From positions 1 to 64,000 of the forward strand of contig JASAMV010003555.1 of NCBI GenBank assembly GCA_030248065.1: a stretch of 64,000 bases of DNA. Direction: 5' to 3'. The first letter of the stretch is position 1. Every line of letters starts with the position of its first letter. The translations under genes were made by a program, and so were the position numbers. Below are positions 36,704-48,603 of this stretch, piece after piece. A model generated the notes under the pieces. The model saw nothing but the letters and a program-made list of their open reading frames with translations. It did no database searches and had not been told where the DNA came from. This DNA is from Rhynchonema sp. JSB1_4. Lineage: Eukaryota; Nematoda; Chromadorea; Monhysterida; Xyalidae.

Positions 36704-38147
36704 TTATGCCGTGCAGTGTGCGTGCACGCACACAACCGGAGTGAGGCGATGTGCATCACACGTAAACAGCAGGGAACACAAGAGTGCTTGCTGTGCAGCT
36801 GGGTGGAAGATTTGGGCAGGTGCTGCGCTGACTTTCTTCAAGGGTGTGGATTTCAGTGTTTAATGGATGTTTATGGTTTTTACTGCTCAGGGCTAAATGT
36901 TAAGGTTGGGACTAGGAACATCGCGGAGATGATTTCTGCATATTAGCTGCTTGTGGCACCCACAAGGTTACAAAGTGAGATCTTGGAAATTTTCGTGTGC
37001 ACGTGTCGCACTTAATTTGTGATGAATACATACTCTGTAACAATCTTTCGTTACATGACCCTGCACTTTCCAGGCAACCAGTATGACGAAATAACTCATG
37101 CATGGGATAAAAACTTGTCAGCTGGAAATAAAGGCTTTGAAAGGCCGGTTGATTTGGGGATAAATATCGAATTCTTTGTGCTTGTTCCGACACTGCCGTC
37201 ATTCAACATAATGTGCAACAACGTGAAACAGCACAAAACTTGTTACTCCAGAGATGGTCTCCAGCTATTGTTAATGCAAGTTCTTGAGCGAAGCCCGGGG
37301 CGACGAGCACACCAGGGTTTTTGCTTTACTTGTGAGAACACCAAACAAGTTACCAGTTTTGTATGTACATTACAAAACAAGAGCGGGCCACCCAAAACTT
37401 TGATTGACAAATGTTCGGTCACTCCCGAACGCGTAAACAAGCTTGGTTGTTCTTTTTTAAAAACAACCGTTTGCATTGATTTTTGTGACGAAACTAGAAA
37501 ACAGCGGCATTCGTCACATAATAAAATGTCGCACTGGACAGCGGCATGATCAGTCGCAGTCAGGTTAGAGCTTCATAAAAAAGCGAGTCATCGAAATCGC
37601 ATTCAAATGCAGAGATTCGTACATTGCATGTGCCCAATGTGCTGACCAATTGTAATCGTTAAATATTATTTTGATGATCAAAAGTGCCATGAGTCACCAC
37701 AACTGGTATATAGAACTAATTGACGATTACTGTACATTGTCGCTTTATACGAACGGCGCCCAGAATTAAATCTGAAGGTGCATACGCAAAACTGCATGGT
37801 GTTTTTGACAAGCACAGTGCTGCGCAAATTACGATCTTTTCAAAACGCAGCAGAAACCTCTCTTCGAGTCCCGTATGGTGACCAATGGCGCTATGATAAA
37901 CACTACAATGTGTGTGGGTGCTGATCAGCGCAGTTTCTGTTGTACAGCAACAACCATGTCATTGTAGCTTAATCTGTTCAGTCAAGCTTTCAATTCAGAA
38001 CTAATTTTGAAAGGAGTAAACTCAAAAGAAAGTGCGCACTGTCAAGCTGTATTTGCAAAAAGCAACACAACACAGAATGGCCAGATTTACAACAACAACG
38101 TTGATAACTGGCCGCAAAAGTGTTATTGAGCTCTCCACATTAGCAAA
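36704..38147. other. Intergenic, no gene supported
   Basis: A 176-residue open frame at 37019-37549 has no recognisable domain and no paralogue in the window. I do not support it as a gene. Confidence 0.45.
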
Positions 38148-40831
38148 ATGTTCATAAACTTGCTCAGTAGTCTGACACTGGTTCTTCTCTTCACCAGCGG
38201 TCACGTGACCAGCAATGACCTGCTGGAGGGCATGCACAGGCTGTTGATCACGCATCGACGTATTCGCACGTACGACAACAAATCGTTTTATAAAAATTTC
38301 ATAAATTTCTTCGACCAACAAGGAATGCAGTGCTTGGAGAGTCACAAGGACATCCCGGATGGCCTGAGGAGACGGTGCACGGTGCAGTTTCAATCGGAAC
38401 TCAAGCTGTCAAAAGAGTAAGCCACGAGAATCGTTTCATTGTTTTCTTGTATGAGGTCACGTTTTCAATCTGCGTTTCACTGCTTAGGAACACGGCTGTT
38501 CATGATCCAACCACCGTTAGCAAAACGTGTGCGCTCGAGCGTGGCGGTACATCCGTATGCGCATTTCTCAATCACGACAACGTTCAGCGATCAGTGGCTT
38601 TGGGTCGAAAGGTTATATGTACATATACAGTACTAAGGTTGCAGTACACTACACGTACAGTATGACAAAAACCACGCACATAGCCAATTCACACAATTTT
38701 ATTTTTGTATAAATCAAAAATATTTACATCAAAAATATCTTTAAAAATACAATTTAGATTTTTGCTACACTTAATCTGTGGTCTGTAATTGTGCTGTGCA
38801 AATAGAGCTTGATTTGCTTCTTGTATTTTACGTACATGTAGTGCAATGATTGCATCAGGAGGAAAAGTTAGGGTCGTTTTGGGCAACAACAGTCCCCCAG
38901 CTCTGGGGCTCCACACAGTCGCATCTTTTTCATTCCTTGTGTTGCGCAATTTGATTGCATTTGATTCAGAAGAAGGGGGGCTGTGTAAACAAGACGCGTG
39001 GTGTGGTGACTCAGGAAATGCGCGCACTCATGAACTACCGAACACGCACCACCTTTCACAATGCGTAAGCGCGCAACAGCAACCCGCAGTTTTTTATGCG
39101 TTCACAAAGCACTATGGCGGTTGCGGGGCGTTTTACCCCGCAATCCACGCATGTTGCTTCGTGAATGTAGCTGTCCACATCTTTAGGGTCCAGTCAGTAT
39201 GCAAAGTGTGTCAATCAAAGCAACGCTTCACGGAATCGACATTGGCCACAGACCCATCAAAGGCTCCGGGCACAATGATGACGGCAAGATACTGGACATG
39301 ACTGGGCAAGGAGTATCGAAAACACAGGCGTTCCCGGTGCTCGTTAATTTTGGGATGAGTGAACGGTGAGCGCTCCGCCGCTCATTAATTCGCTGTTTTT
39401 TATTGCGTCTTTTATTACAAATTAAAATAACTAACGGATTGGTAACCATGTGAAGAAAACTTTTGATGATACAAACAAATTGTTAAATCATGTTGGTCTG
39501 AACTAACCCAGTTCTTCTAGCGTTAATCTGGTGTACGAAATCGACTATCAGCTGTACTGCGCCGACCCCGGTCGATTTGGACCAAACTGCTCGAAAAAGT
39601 GTGCAAACGAAGTCAAAAATGAAACATCATTCTGCACCGAATGTGACAAACTGACGGGGAAAGTGGTGTGCTGCCCGGACACTTGTGATCTGAGAAAGTA
39701 CGCCGCCGTACTGCGCAAGGTCGAAGAAGGTAGACAGGTTTTTGGTCAGGATGTCCTTCGAAAGTATACCTCAGAAGCGAAATGGTAAATGTTGTGATTT
39801 TAAGAACTTTGCGTGCGGCATGGTATTGTGGTGGAGGCATTGAAAGAGCATTGGTGGTCAACCACAACATCAACGACAACAACAACGGTGAGTGAACAGG
39901 TCGTATACTCTGACAATTCTTTTCGGAGAAACTTTTCAAACGCGTTGCCTGATCCGGAAAGCGCATGATGCGTGCACTGGCTATAGCGGTCACGTGACTT
40001 CTGCAGCCAGTGCACGCATAACGAGCTTTACGGATCAGGCAACGCGGGTGAAAAGTTTCTCCCAAAAGAATTGCCAGAGTATACCTAATACGAGGGAAGA
40101 GGAACATGCAGAAACACTGACGTCCAAAAACGGATCCAGGGGCATGGTTTCCTTTGGTCCATTTGGCTTCTAAAGGAAAGTGGGCCACACGTTTCGGAAA
40201 GGAGAAGGAAAAAGGACCCATAAATCGCAGGATTTTCACTCTGATACAGTCCAAACATCCAAACTTCGCGCGCGCGTTGTCACATTTTGTACAATACTTG
40301 GTATACAAAGCGCGAAATTCTAAACAAGCATTAGCAAAATTTAAAAAAAAATTTGATTTTCCCCCTCCCCTTCTCCAAAAGCTGGATCCGTGAGTCGCAT
40401 CCGTGGTTTAGTGCATCTGTGTCATACTCTGAAAAGCTTTTGTAATCCAGACACCAACACCGACCAGATCCAGTGCACCGACAACAACAATAACAACGAC
40501 AACAACACCAGCGCTGACAACAACAACCACAACAACAACGCCAACAACGCCTTCCGCAACAACAGCAAAACATGTCTCAACAACATCTGCTTCTCAATCG
40601 CTGACAGGGGCCGGGTGTATCATTCCATGGTGGGCACTGGTGCTGCTCATAGCGCTCGGAACTCTGGCTGCCATATTTTTGTTGCTGACATGTCTGTTCT
40701 ACAGGATGTACATATGCGAAAGAATGTTGGTTCGGATTCGTAAATATAAAATTTACGAATTAAACTGTTTTTGTTCGTATTTACAACAATTCTCCATTTT
40801 CAGGCGACGACTTGAAGCTGAAGAATTTTGA
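38148..40831 (+). CDS. DSL-like type I membrane protein, paralogue 1
   Basis: Exon 1 (38148-38416) holds a signal peptide and domain A (THRRIRTYDNKSFY, RRCTVQFQSEL). Exon 2 begins near 38489 (TCALERGGTSVC). Exon 3 ends near 39369 (ATLHGIDIGHRPI, LDMTGQG, FPVLVNF; domain B). Exon 4 (39521-39729) is the DSL-like module (LVYEIDYQLYCADPGRFG, then C-x3-C and CC). Exon 5 is 39806-39897 (LCVRHGIVVEALKEHW). Exon 6 from 40451 encodes a Thr/Pro-rich stalk and one membrane helix (WALVLLIALGTLAAIFLLLT), followed by a short basic tail. DSL modules bind Notch; in classical ligands they follow an N-terminal C2/MNNL region and precede EGF repeats. Here there are no EGF repeats. Notch binding is inference. 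The last exon could also be spliced at about 40739 to 40804. MITE family A sits in intron 5. Confidence 0.7.
39903..40084. mobile_element. MITE family A, short copy
   Basis: A 182-bp element with ends GTATACTCTGACAATTCTTT and GTTTCTCCCAAAAGAATTGC followed by CAGAGTATAC. It shares CGTTGCCTGATCC arms and a central GTCACGTGAC with the 13546 copy. It lies in the intron between the DSL-module region and the stalk exon of paralogue 1. Confidence 0.85.
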
Positions 40832-41475
40832 AAAACAATTTATTTAGCAACTGAGCCTTAATGACAGTGACACTAAATAAAGATATTTTATTTCACAATC
40901 ATTCTTACTCATGCGGACGACCATGTCAAGCTCTCAATATTGTATGAATCTTACTTTACTTCTGCTCGATTCCAGGTCGTTCTATTATGCAGATATTTTT
41001 TATTGCGTTTTAAATGAAAGCCATTGCGTCTTTTTAACTGAAGTTATATTGTATCTGTATCGGCGTGCAGTCTAGCCCCTATTGTATGAGCGGTAAACCA
41101 GCAAACACGTCCCCTTCACGTAGACCTCTGACTTGTACGTATACATACATAGTTCCACACAATGCATGTATATGTATTGTCAGAGCGATCACACAGCGAA
41201 ACAACAACCCGCCGAACAAAAATCATTTGTAGCTTTCTTGGAAATATACCAGTCCTTTCGGTGTTAACGACTGGTCTTAGATTCTCAATTTCGTGCTTCT
41301 GGGACAACGAGTCTGTTTTTTCTGGTTGTTTGTCTATGAAAAATAAGCTACATACTCTACAGTATGTTCTCACGCATTGCCATAACCGTACCACGTTACC
41401 GTTTGTTACAGCCGAGAACAAATCCACTGTTGATGCAAGTGAACTTGAACGTGTTGTTCTAAATTTCACAAGAAT
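40832..41475. other. Intergenic between DSL-like paralogues 1 and 2
   Basis: About 640 bp with no supported gene. An open frame at 41162-41563 overlaps the start of paralogue 2 in another frame and has no domain. Confidence 0.5.
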
Positions 41476-42960
41476 ATGTTCGCAAACTGCCAAGTTTTTA
41501 CTACAATCCTTATTTTTGCCTTTGTCAATGTTGAGGGCGAGGATAGCTTGCTTAATTTGGTGATCCAACATCGCGGCATTCGTACGCCTGATGACAAATC
41601 ATCATTTTACGATTTGTTCGTTAATTTCTATGATGACCGAATTGACTGTCTAGCTGAACATGATGATGAGGACAACGGGCTTTGGAGACGTTGCACAGTG
41701 AGATTTGAAACAAGGTTTCAGCTGGATGTGGGGTCAGTGTGTTCGTTTTCTTTTTGAATAAAACGATCAGATCGGATACTTCTGTAATGTTTTGTGAGAC
41801 CCTCAGGTTACCCAGATGGATTCTACCCAATTCTCATGTGCGAATAAACTTTGGTACATATGTTCGTGGTGCTTTTGGAGGTCAATTGGCCAACTGGTGT
41901 TCGCTTGGCACCTCGCCCCGTCTGTGAACAAACGTCCCAAAAACGGGCAAAACTGCTGTTATATCATTGGGATGCATGTACAACGCAAAACTGTTCAGCA
42001 AGTCCATGCTGAGGGCACGCTACGGAACATAGGAAACTTTCCAAGAATTAAAGAGCGATGCCCCAGTCTTCAGATCTATATTGGTCGACAACGTCTCGAC
42101 CTCGATCTCGAGCAAAACATGTGCTTTGGAATTGGGCGTGGATCGATGCTGGCCTCTGGATCACGATGGCCGAAAGAAAACGATTCCTTTGGATAAGGTT
42201 TCCCCGTACACCATTTTGGTTTGATCGTTTTCTCAAGTACCACTGTTCCTATGCAAGTTTCAGAGTCCTGTTACTGCGTATGTGGCAGGTCAAACAGCTG
42301 AGCTTCACGGAATAAACGTGGGACAACAACCTGTCAAACTGAGTTCGTACTTTGAAGATGGTGACACAGAAGCACAGCCGTTAGACATGACCGGCCAAGG
42401 GAAACGCAGGACTGTGGGGTTTCCAGTCCTTCTGCGACACGGATCGCCCGAGGAGAATAGAAGGCTGGCCCCAATTTTTTCACAAAGGCTGAAAGCAGCT
42501 TTTCATTGAACTCAGGGATACTGATGTGCGTCATGCCAATGTTCTGCAACTGTAACTATGTATGGGTGGAATTTTCGAAACGGTGTAAAGGTCAGTTGGG
42601 CGTAGAGGTCGGTGTAAAGTTCGGTCGGAAGCTCGGTCGGCGTAGCTCGGTGTAAACGTGAAACATTGCCTGTTATTAACGTGGAATGTTTCAAGTTTAC
42701 ACCGAGGTCTATCACACTGAGCTGTCGACCGAGCTTTCCACCGACCTTTACACCCAACTGACCTTTACACCGTTTCGAAAATATCACCCTATAACTGTAA
42801 AACAGCAATTGATGTGATGTCCCTGTAACACACGGCAATTTTTTAAGTGTGCTTCTGGTATATGAAATCGAATATGAGCTCTACTGCACAAACGGTGGTA
42901 TCGGTCCAGACTGCCAAGCAGAAAGTTGAAGCGCTCAAGAATCAATGGAAACGTTAGCGA
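41476..42960 (+). pseudogene. DSL-like paralogue 2, probably decayed
   Basis: Exon 1 from 41476 keeps a signal peptide and domain A (VIQHRGIRTPDDKSSFY, RRCTVRFETRF). The domain B exon near 42280-42450 is intact (AELHGINVGQQPVKL, LDMTGQGKRRTVGFPVLL). The DSL exon near 42860 starts well (LVYEIEYELYCTNGGIG) but meets a TGA after about 24 residues. No Thr-rich stalk or membrane helix follows before paralogue 3. A MITE (42563-42789) lies between the domain B and DSL exons. It may be a pseudogene, or it may make a short secreted fragment. Confidence 0.65.
42563..42789. mobile_element. MITE family B, copy 2
   Basis: Differs from copy 1 (19875-20102) at only a handful of positions over about 227 bp, so the two insertions are probably recent. 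The ends are TGGGTGGAATTTTCG and CGAAAATATCACCC. Flanks share AACT..GTA, but an exact duplication is not clear here. It lies in an intron of the decayed DSL-like paralogue 2. Confidence 0.85.
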
Positions 42961-43413
42961 ACAACGGTACCAAGCTTAAATTCTAAAATTTCAAACTGAA
43001 ATTGTAAATACCCAGCGAGTGACAAGTGAGTTACACATGACATCACCAATACCAATGGTTGCTTATTTTGGTTCGCACCTTCTCACATCAACTTCATAAA
43101 ATGTATTATGTTTTCTAACCTTTTACTTTTCAATTGTGTTGTATAGGTTGCGTCATCACTGTCAGACCAAAAAGCTCACATATACTGTATATATTCATAT
43201 GATAACTTGTTAAAAATGAACAAATATTTCGAAAACAAAGCAATTTTTTTTGCCTACGCGTCAAATCGTCTGGCCTTTTTGTACGGGCATAACACTTATT
43301 GGTGGTCTACTATAAGTTGTGGTTACCTTGTGTTCGATTATCTCTTCAGCAAAATTATTACTTATATCTTGAACATCGTCACTCTACAGTCGCACGATCC
43401 GTTCTGCTAAAAT

Positions 43414-45024
43414 ATGATGTTATTTTGCTTGATCGCCACGGCGACTCTGATCTTTACCGATGTACACGGTAACAACGCCACGGGCGCCCATATGCTGAAA
43501 ATCGCCCATCGGAGCGTGCGTACGCTTAGCAACCAAACGCTGTTCGAGGCATTCGTGCGTTTCTTTGGCGACACTATTGTCTGTCTACCAGATCATAATG
43601 AGCTGCTCCCGAAGTTTGGTAAACACTGCAATGTGAAATTTGCGACGGATTTGCAGCTGCATAAAACGTGGGTTTTTGTTACCTTTTGCCTGCTACAGCA
43701 AACAATTTTCTTGCACTGAAACTACTGACCTGAGGATCGTGAACTGATTACAGTCCCGCAATGTTCTACAACGCCTCGATATCAACCAGGACATGCCCTC
43801 TCGAACGTGCGGGTGACTCTCGGTGCACGGTTTTAGATCAAGATAGCCATCGTGAAACCGTTGATCTCCCGCAACAGGTATATGTATCTGCCGACGATTT
43901 TCCGAGTACAGTTCTCAGAAGCTCTAGTTGAAAACGCGTAGCATTTGATTGCTTCGGAGTGCGAAGAACCTGCGGTACCATTTCAGGGGCTTGTCATGCT
44001 GTCACAACTCTCAATAACAGTCACGCTTGATGGCATTGACATACCACTCAATGCTGTTATAGCGGTTGCTCATTCTGAAGACATTCCCCAGCGACTAGAA
44101 GTAACCGGAACCAGCAACCCCAGGACTCGCGGATTTCCAGTCCGTGTCAGCTTCGAGAAAGGAACGTGAGTGCCAACACTTTCTAGGTCCCGAGATACAA
44201 GTACATAACTCTCATGATATCCATGGTATCTGTTTTCCAAAAATTCACGGTATCAGGGCTTCAGAGTCGACTTAGTCTACGAAATCGAGTACGAGCTGTA
44301 CTGCGTCGATTCTGACGCGTTCGGCCCCCTGTGTCAGAAAACATGCCAGCAGCAATCGATGGATAAGTTCAAGCATTGCGTCATTTGCGATAAATTTACT
44401 GGCAAGAGCATTTGCTGCGATGGCTTCTCTGACCTGCGGAACTATGCAAAGCTACTGGACAGACCAGAAAAGGGTTCCGTTCGGTTTTGTTTTTTGTAAT
44501 ATTTTCTACAGATATGTTCGTTTTCAGAACTATGTGTGAGGCACTCGGTAATAGTTGACGCACTGAAAGCGCATTGGACAACGACTTCAACGGTTGGTAT
44601 TGAAGGCGTTTTCGACTCGCTGCCATTCGGTGACACATTGCCATCTGCTATGTACTGATGAATTATAAAATTTTGTGCTCAGACAGCGAAACAACCAGCG
44701 ACAACACCCCCAGACTCACCGTGCCCGCCGTGCAAAACTCCAAAACCGCCACAGACAACTCTGCCGGGTTGTGCCCCTTGCACCACACCGAAATCAATCG
44801 AGTGCTTCAACACAACCACACCCTCAACAGCATCAACCACGACACCTGTTAATTGGTTGACCAAATCAGGCAGTTTTCTGGAAAGGATTGGTCCCTTGGG
44901 CATTCCATGCTGGTCGTTCATTCTCCACGTGGTGCTTCTGCTGACAACCATTCTGTTCTTCATCTTGTGGATATTCGGGTTTGGTCTCACATTCAGCCAT
45001 ATCGTTGTTGTAAATGAAATTTAA
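43414..45024 (+). CDS. DSL-like type I membrane protein, paralogue 3
   Basis: Same architecture as paralogue 1: signal peptide; domain A (IAHRSVRTLSNQTLFE, KHCNVKFATDLQL); exon near 43754 (RTCPLERAGDSRC); domain B near 43980-44166 (VTLDGIDIPLN, RGFPVRVSF); DSL-like module near 44260-44470 (LVYEIEYELYCVDSDAFG, C-x3-C, CC); a short exon from about 44528 (LCVRHSVIVDALKAHW); Pro/Thr/Cys-rich stalk; a final hydrophobic helix (FILHVVLLLTTILFFILWIF) with almost no tail. The stalk exon begins near 44682 and the stop is at 45022-45024. Exon ends in the middle were placed by homology only. It is predicted to sit at the cell surface. Confidence 0.65.
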
Positions 45025-45958
45025 CACTGGTTCATCACGCTACTCGTTTCAGCCGAACCACTGCAGGACAACGTTGAATCATAAACAACAACACTGCGCG
45101 CATTATGTGAACGAACTGAAATCTGATTTCTTTCCATTGCTGAAGGGATGAAAAAGGATCTGAGCTTCTTACACAGCTGACATGACATTTGTTTCCGTTT
45201 GGTAACATTCCTGGCAGCAAAACTGTATTGATGAAGTGATGTCGTTCGCTTGTCCATGTCTGATAAAAACTCATTCCAATAAAAAGTACTGGAACGTGGA
45301 ACAACAAACTAAAATGCACACCAGATCATACACTAGCGCAAGGGACCGCCAACAACGAAATCGATAATGAGCACGCACCAAAAACGTTTGAAATGACCGT
45401 CTGCTTCTTCCACCCGATCACATATGTACAACGTCAGTGTGTGTGATCGGAACTTAATCCAACGATCAGCTACGGTTCTGAAACCACTCACCACGCAACC
45501 ATGCATATGATATTATAAAACGGCATGTACATAGTTCTTGTTCCAACTTTCAACGGAAGGGGTTTGCCTGCCGGTCACGTGTGACTGAGACATTTTTTAA
45601 CGAACAAATTCAGTGTAATGCGATCTAACAATGCCCAGTTCGATACATTCCTGCTTGCACAAGCTTTGTCCACCTTGTCATAAGACACGGGTAATTGGTA
45701 TTTACTCATCTACGGTAAATATGGTCCTCCTTTGTCTGTTATGCAACCGATCTGCAGCGATTGTGGCTGCAAATGAAATAACATAGTTTCAGTGAATTGA
45801 ATATCAAGAAAATGTTTTCTTTTTCAGAGGAAAGGTACATACATAGGATACAACGTCGACAACGTAATAAAAAATCCCGAGCGTGCTGTTACCAAAAAGG
45901 TCGCAATGTGCAAACTTACTAGTTTCGAAAAACAACCGTATGAAATTGAGTAATACAG
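45025..45958. other. Intergenic, no gene supported
   Basis: A 94-residue minus-strand frame at 45035-45319 lacks any recognisable motif. One GGTCACGTGTGA sequence occurs near 45573. Confidence 0.5.
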
Positions 45959-47322
45959 ATGGCCGCACCAAATTTGACCATTCGCCTTGGATATCCCAAC
46001 CCATTTCCACCGTTTCGTTTTTATTGCGGGTTTGATTCCCGTTTATTAGTTACGCGAAAATGTCCGAGTCCGGGAATACTGCCTGAATTTATACGCATAG
46101 TGTTCCGATTGGCAGGCGTAAACTTCGAGCTGGTCGATTTTCGAAATGAATCATTTGAGGCCGCTTCTAATGCAGTTATCAATGGCACGGTGCATTCGGC
46201 AGTGACTGATTTTAGCGACAGCCAAGATATGTGCGTTTGCTTCCCAGTAATTTGTTTTTTGTGTTTACATTTATTTATCAGTTTTGGGTTTTGCCAAAGC
46301 ACATGAACGTACACAAGAACGTGTCAACACATACCTAAGAAAAGCCTTACCGCATTTACCACGCAAGGTATTTTCTATCGCCATGTTTCAGCCTAACTTC
46401 ATATCCGGTACCCGGTTGGTCAACGCACGTGGTGGTCGTGGGAACCGCGAATGCTCCAAACGATCTCTTCTACGAGGCCACATCAGTTTTCAAGGCTTTC
46501 GGCAACTGGCTGTGGCTGGCTGTTGTCTTGACCTTTATCGTCGTCAAAATCCATTCCAATCTCGTTGCCAAATGTCTAGGGACACAAGCGTTGACACGAA
46601 CTGTCAGTCAATGCCTGCTTGTCTTGGTTGCTGGTCTGTTTGTGACCATGTTCATTGGGCTCTACCGGTCTGGCCTGTTGTCCAACATTCTACTCTCTAA
46701 GCCTGTTTATCAATTCGAGAACTTCGACGAATTAATCACCCTGCTGAAACACGAAAAGCTCAAACTTCTTGTTTCTAGTTTTTATGCCGCTCTGACCCGC
46801 GAATTGAACACAACGGAAAGTCGACAGTTGTTGCAGTTTATTCCAGAACATAAAAATTACGTCAGAACTAACCAACTTCTCGTGCAAAATCGAGAAGAGG
46901 TACAACGCGGTCGCGCTGTGTTTTTGGCAGAGGACATTTACGTGGCCGGGCATGCTGACCTGATGTGCGATCTTCGAACCATGAACATTCACAAGATCCC
47001 TCCGATCAAGATGGCGGGTATGATTTTCAATCGCAATGTTTCACCAGTACTTCGCAAACGCATCAATCAAGCGATAACCGAGAGTCTAGAGGCTTCACTG
47101 ACTATTGCAAAGCGATATTATGACCAGGCGGAACTGACCAGTCGATGGGCCTGTGCAAATAGTCCTGGACATCACGAACAAGCGGACGCTGTGTCGGCCT
47201 TACGATTACAAAATATGCTCGGCATGGGGATTGTGTTGGCCGTTGGCTTGATTCTAGCATTCTGCGCTGGATTGGTTGAATTCGTTTTCTTCTACACTCC
47301 CCGCCAATTGTTTCATTCGTGA
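45959..47322 (+). CDS. Ionotropic glutamate receptor-like channel, paralogue 1
   Basis: Two exons, 45959-46230 and 46392-47322, join in phase 2 to give 400 residues. Exon 1 encodes an S1-like ligand-binding half (IRLGYPNPFPPFRF, VNFELVDFRNES). Exon 2 has M1 (WLWLAVVLTFIVVKI), M3 (CLLVLVAGLFVTMFIGLYRS), an S2-like half (VYQFENFDELITLL) and M4 (MGIVLAVGLILAFCAGLVEF). There is no amino-terminal domain. Only about 20 residues separate M1 from M3, so the usual pore loop seems to be missing, and LYRSGLLSN replaces the SYTANLAAF motif. The nearest families are divergent nematode GLR-like proteins and arthropod IRs. It may be a chemosensory subunit or a non-conducting receptor. No clear signal peptide is seen. 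Confidence 0.75.
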
Positions 47323-47559
47323 CCGGTGCATTTAACAGCATGGTTGTTTACGTGTGCCCACAAAACTGGATTTGCTGTATTTGATTACCGATTCGTTATA
47401 CAGACCTGCGTGTTTTCTCAGGAGTTTTGTAAAACTGCCGGAAGGATGTTCACAACTTCTTGTTGTTGGACATCACTGACCGCGGAACGTTATAAACATG
47501 ATCTACAAATGACCAGCACAAAAGCACACCAAAATTACACTAATGGGCCCCAACAGGAG

Positions 47560-48300
47560 AACTATATGCGGGCGGAGACTTGTACTTGGCGTTCTCCGAT
47601 ACGTTTCAGTCTGACTTCACATCCGGTACTTGTTGTGGCTGTGGGAACAGCAAACGCACCTAACGATGTCTATCACCAAGCCACGTCAATTTTCTACGCT
47701 TTCGGCAACTGGATCTGGTTGGCCGTTGTGATCACCTTCATCACGGTCAAGGTACATACATTCAAAACTCGTTGCCAAATGCATGGCAGCACAGGCATAT
47801 GGGCCCGTACTGTCAGTGAAAGTTTGCTGGCGTTATCTGTGGTCTGTTTGTGACCACGTTCATTGGGCTTTACCGGTCTGGCCTGCTGGCCAAGATTCTG
47901 CTCACTATGCCGGTTTACCAATTCAACTTAGTAACCCTTGTCCAACAAGAAAAGGTCAAATTCCTTGCTCATACAAAAAGCTTTTATGCGATGCTGGCCC
48001 GCCAACAGAACACAACCGAATGTCGAAAGCCGGTTGCAGTTTATCCGCCCCACCCCAGAACATGACGGCTACATCGGAACCTCATCGGAACCGGTCTAAC
48101 TTGCCATGAAAGATCAGTTTGAAATTCAAAACGGTCGCGCTGTGTTTCCGACAAAAACCAGCGGTCGTCGTGTAGGCCGGGTATGCCAATGTCACGTGTG
48201 ACGTGCGTTCAATGAACGTTCACGGAGTCCTTTCAATGAAAATGAGGGCACAATTTTCAATCGCAATGTTTCGCCGTTGATCAATCAAGCGATTCGGCCC
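47560..48300 (+). pseudogene. Ionotropic receptor-like paralogue 2, pseudogene
   Basis: Retains VGTANAPNDVYHQATSIFYA and M1 (WIWLAVVITFITVKV). A frameshift near 47850 separates it from the downstream block (TTFIGLYRSGLLAKILL) in a different frame. After about 48065 only fragments of the S2 half can be recognised and M4 is absent. No S1 exon precedes it. It lies between two intact paralogues in the same orientation, so it is probably a decayed tandem duplicate. Confidence 0.75.
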
Positions 48301-48603
48301 ACCCAGCTACAGAATAATATACCGCATGTAACTTATTACCTGAAGAGGACAGCAGAGGTTGGTGAGGTCCAAAAATAAATACATTAGGTACCTGTGCTGT
48401 AAGCTGATACGAGGTTAAACGTTAAACTTGACCAAACATTCTATCAATAAAATAAAACAGCAGCTGGCTTGCTTCGTTTGTTTGCTCGCCAGGTACAGCG
48501 CTGTTTACTGTCGCACATACGTAGACCGCTCCGTTTAATTGCGCAATTCTCACTTCTCAATTAAGCGTTTAACTGGGCAATAAAGCAACAGTGCCGGTCC
48601 AGT

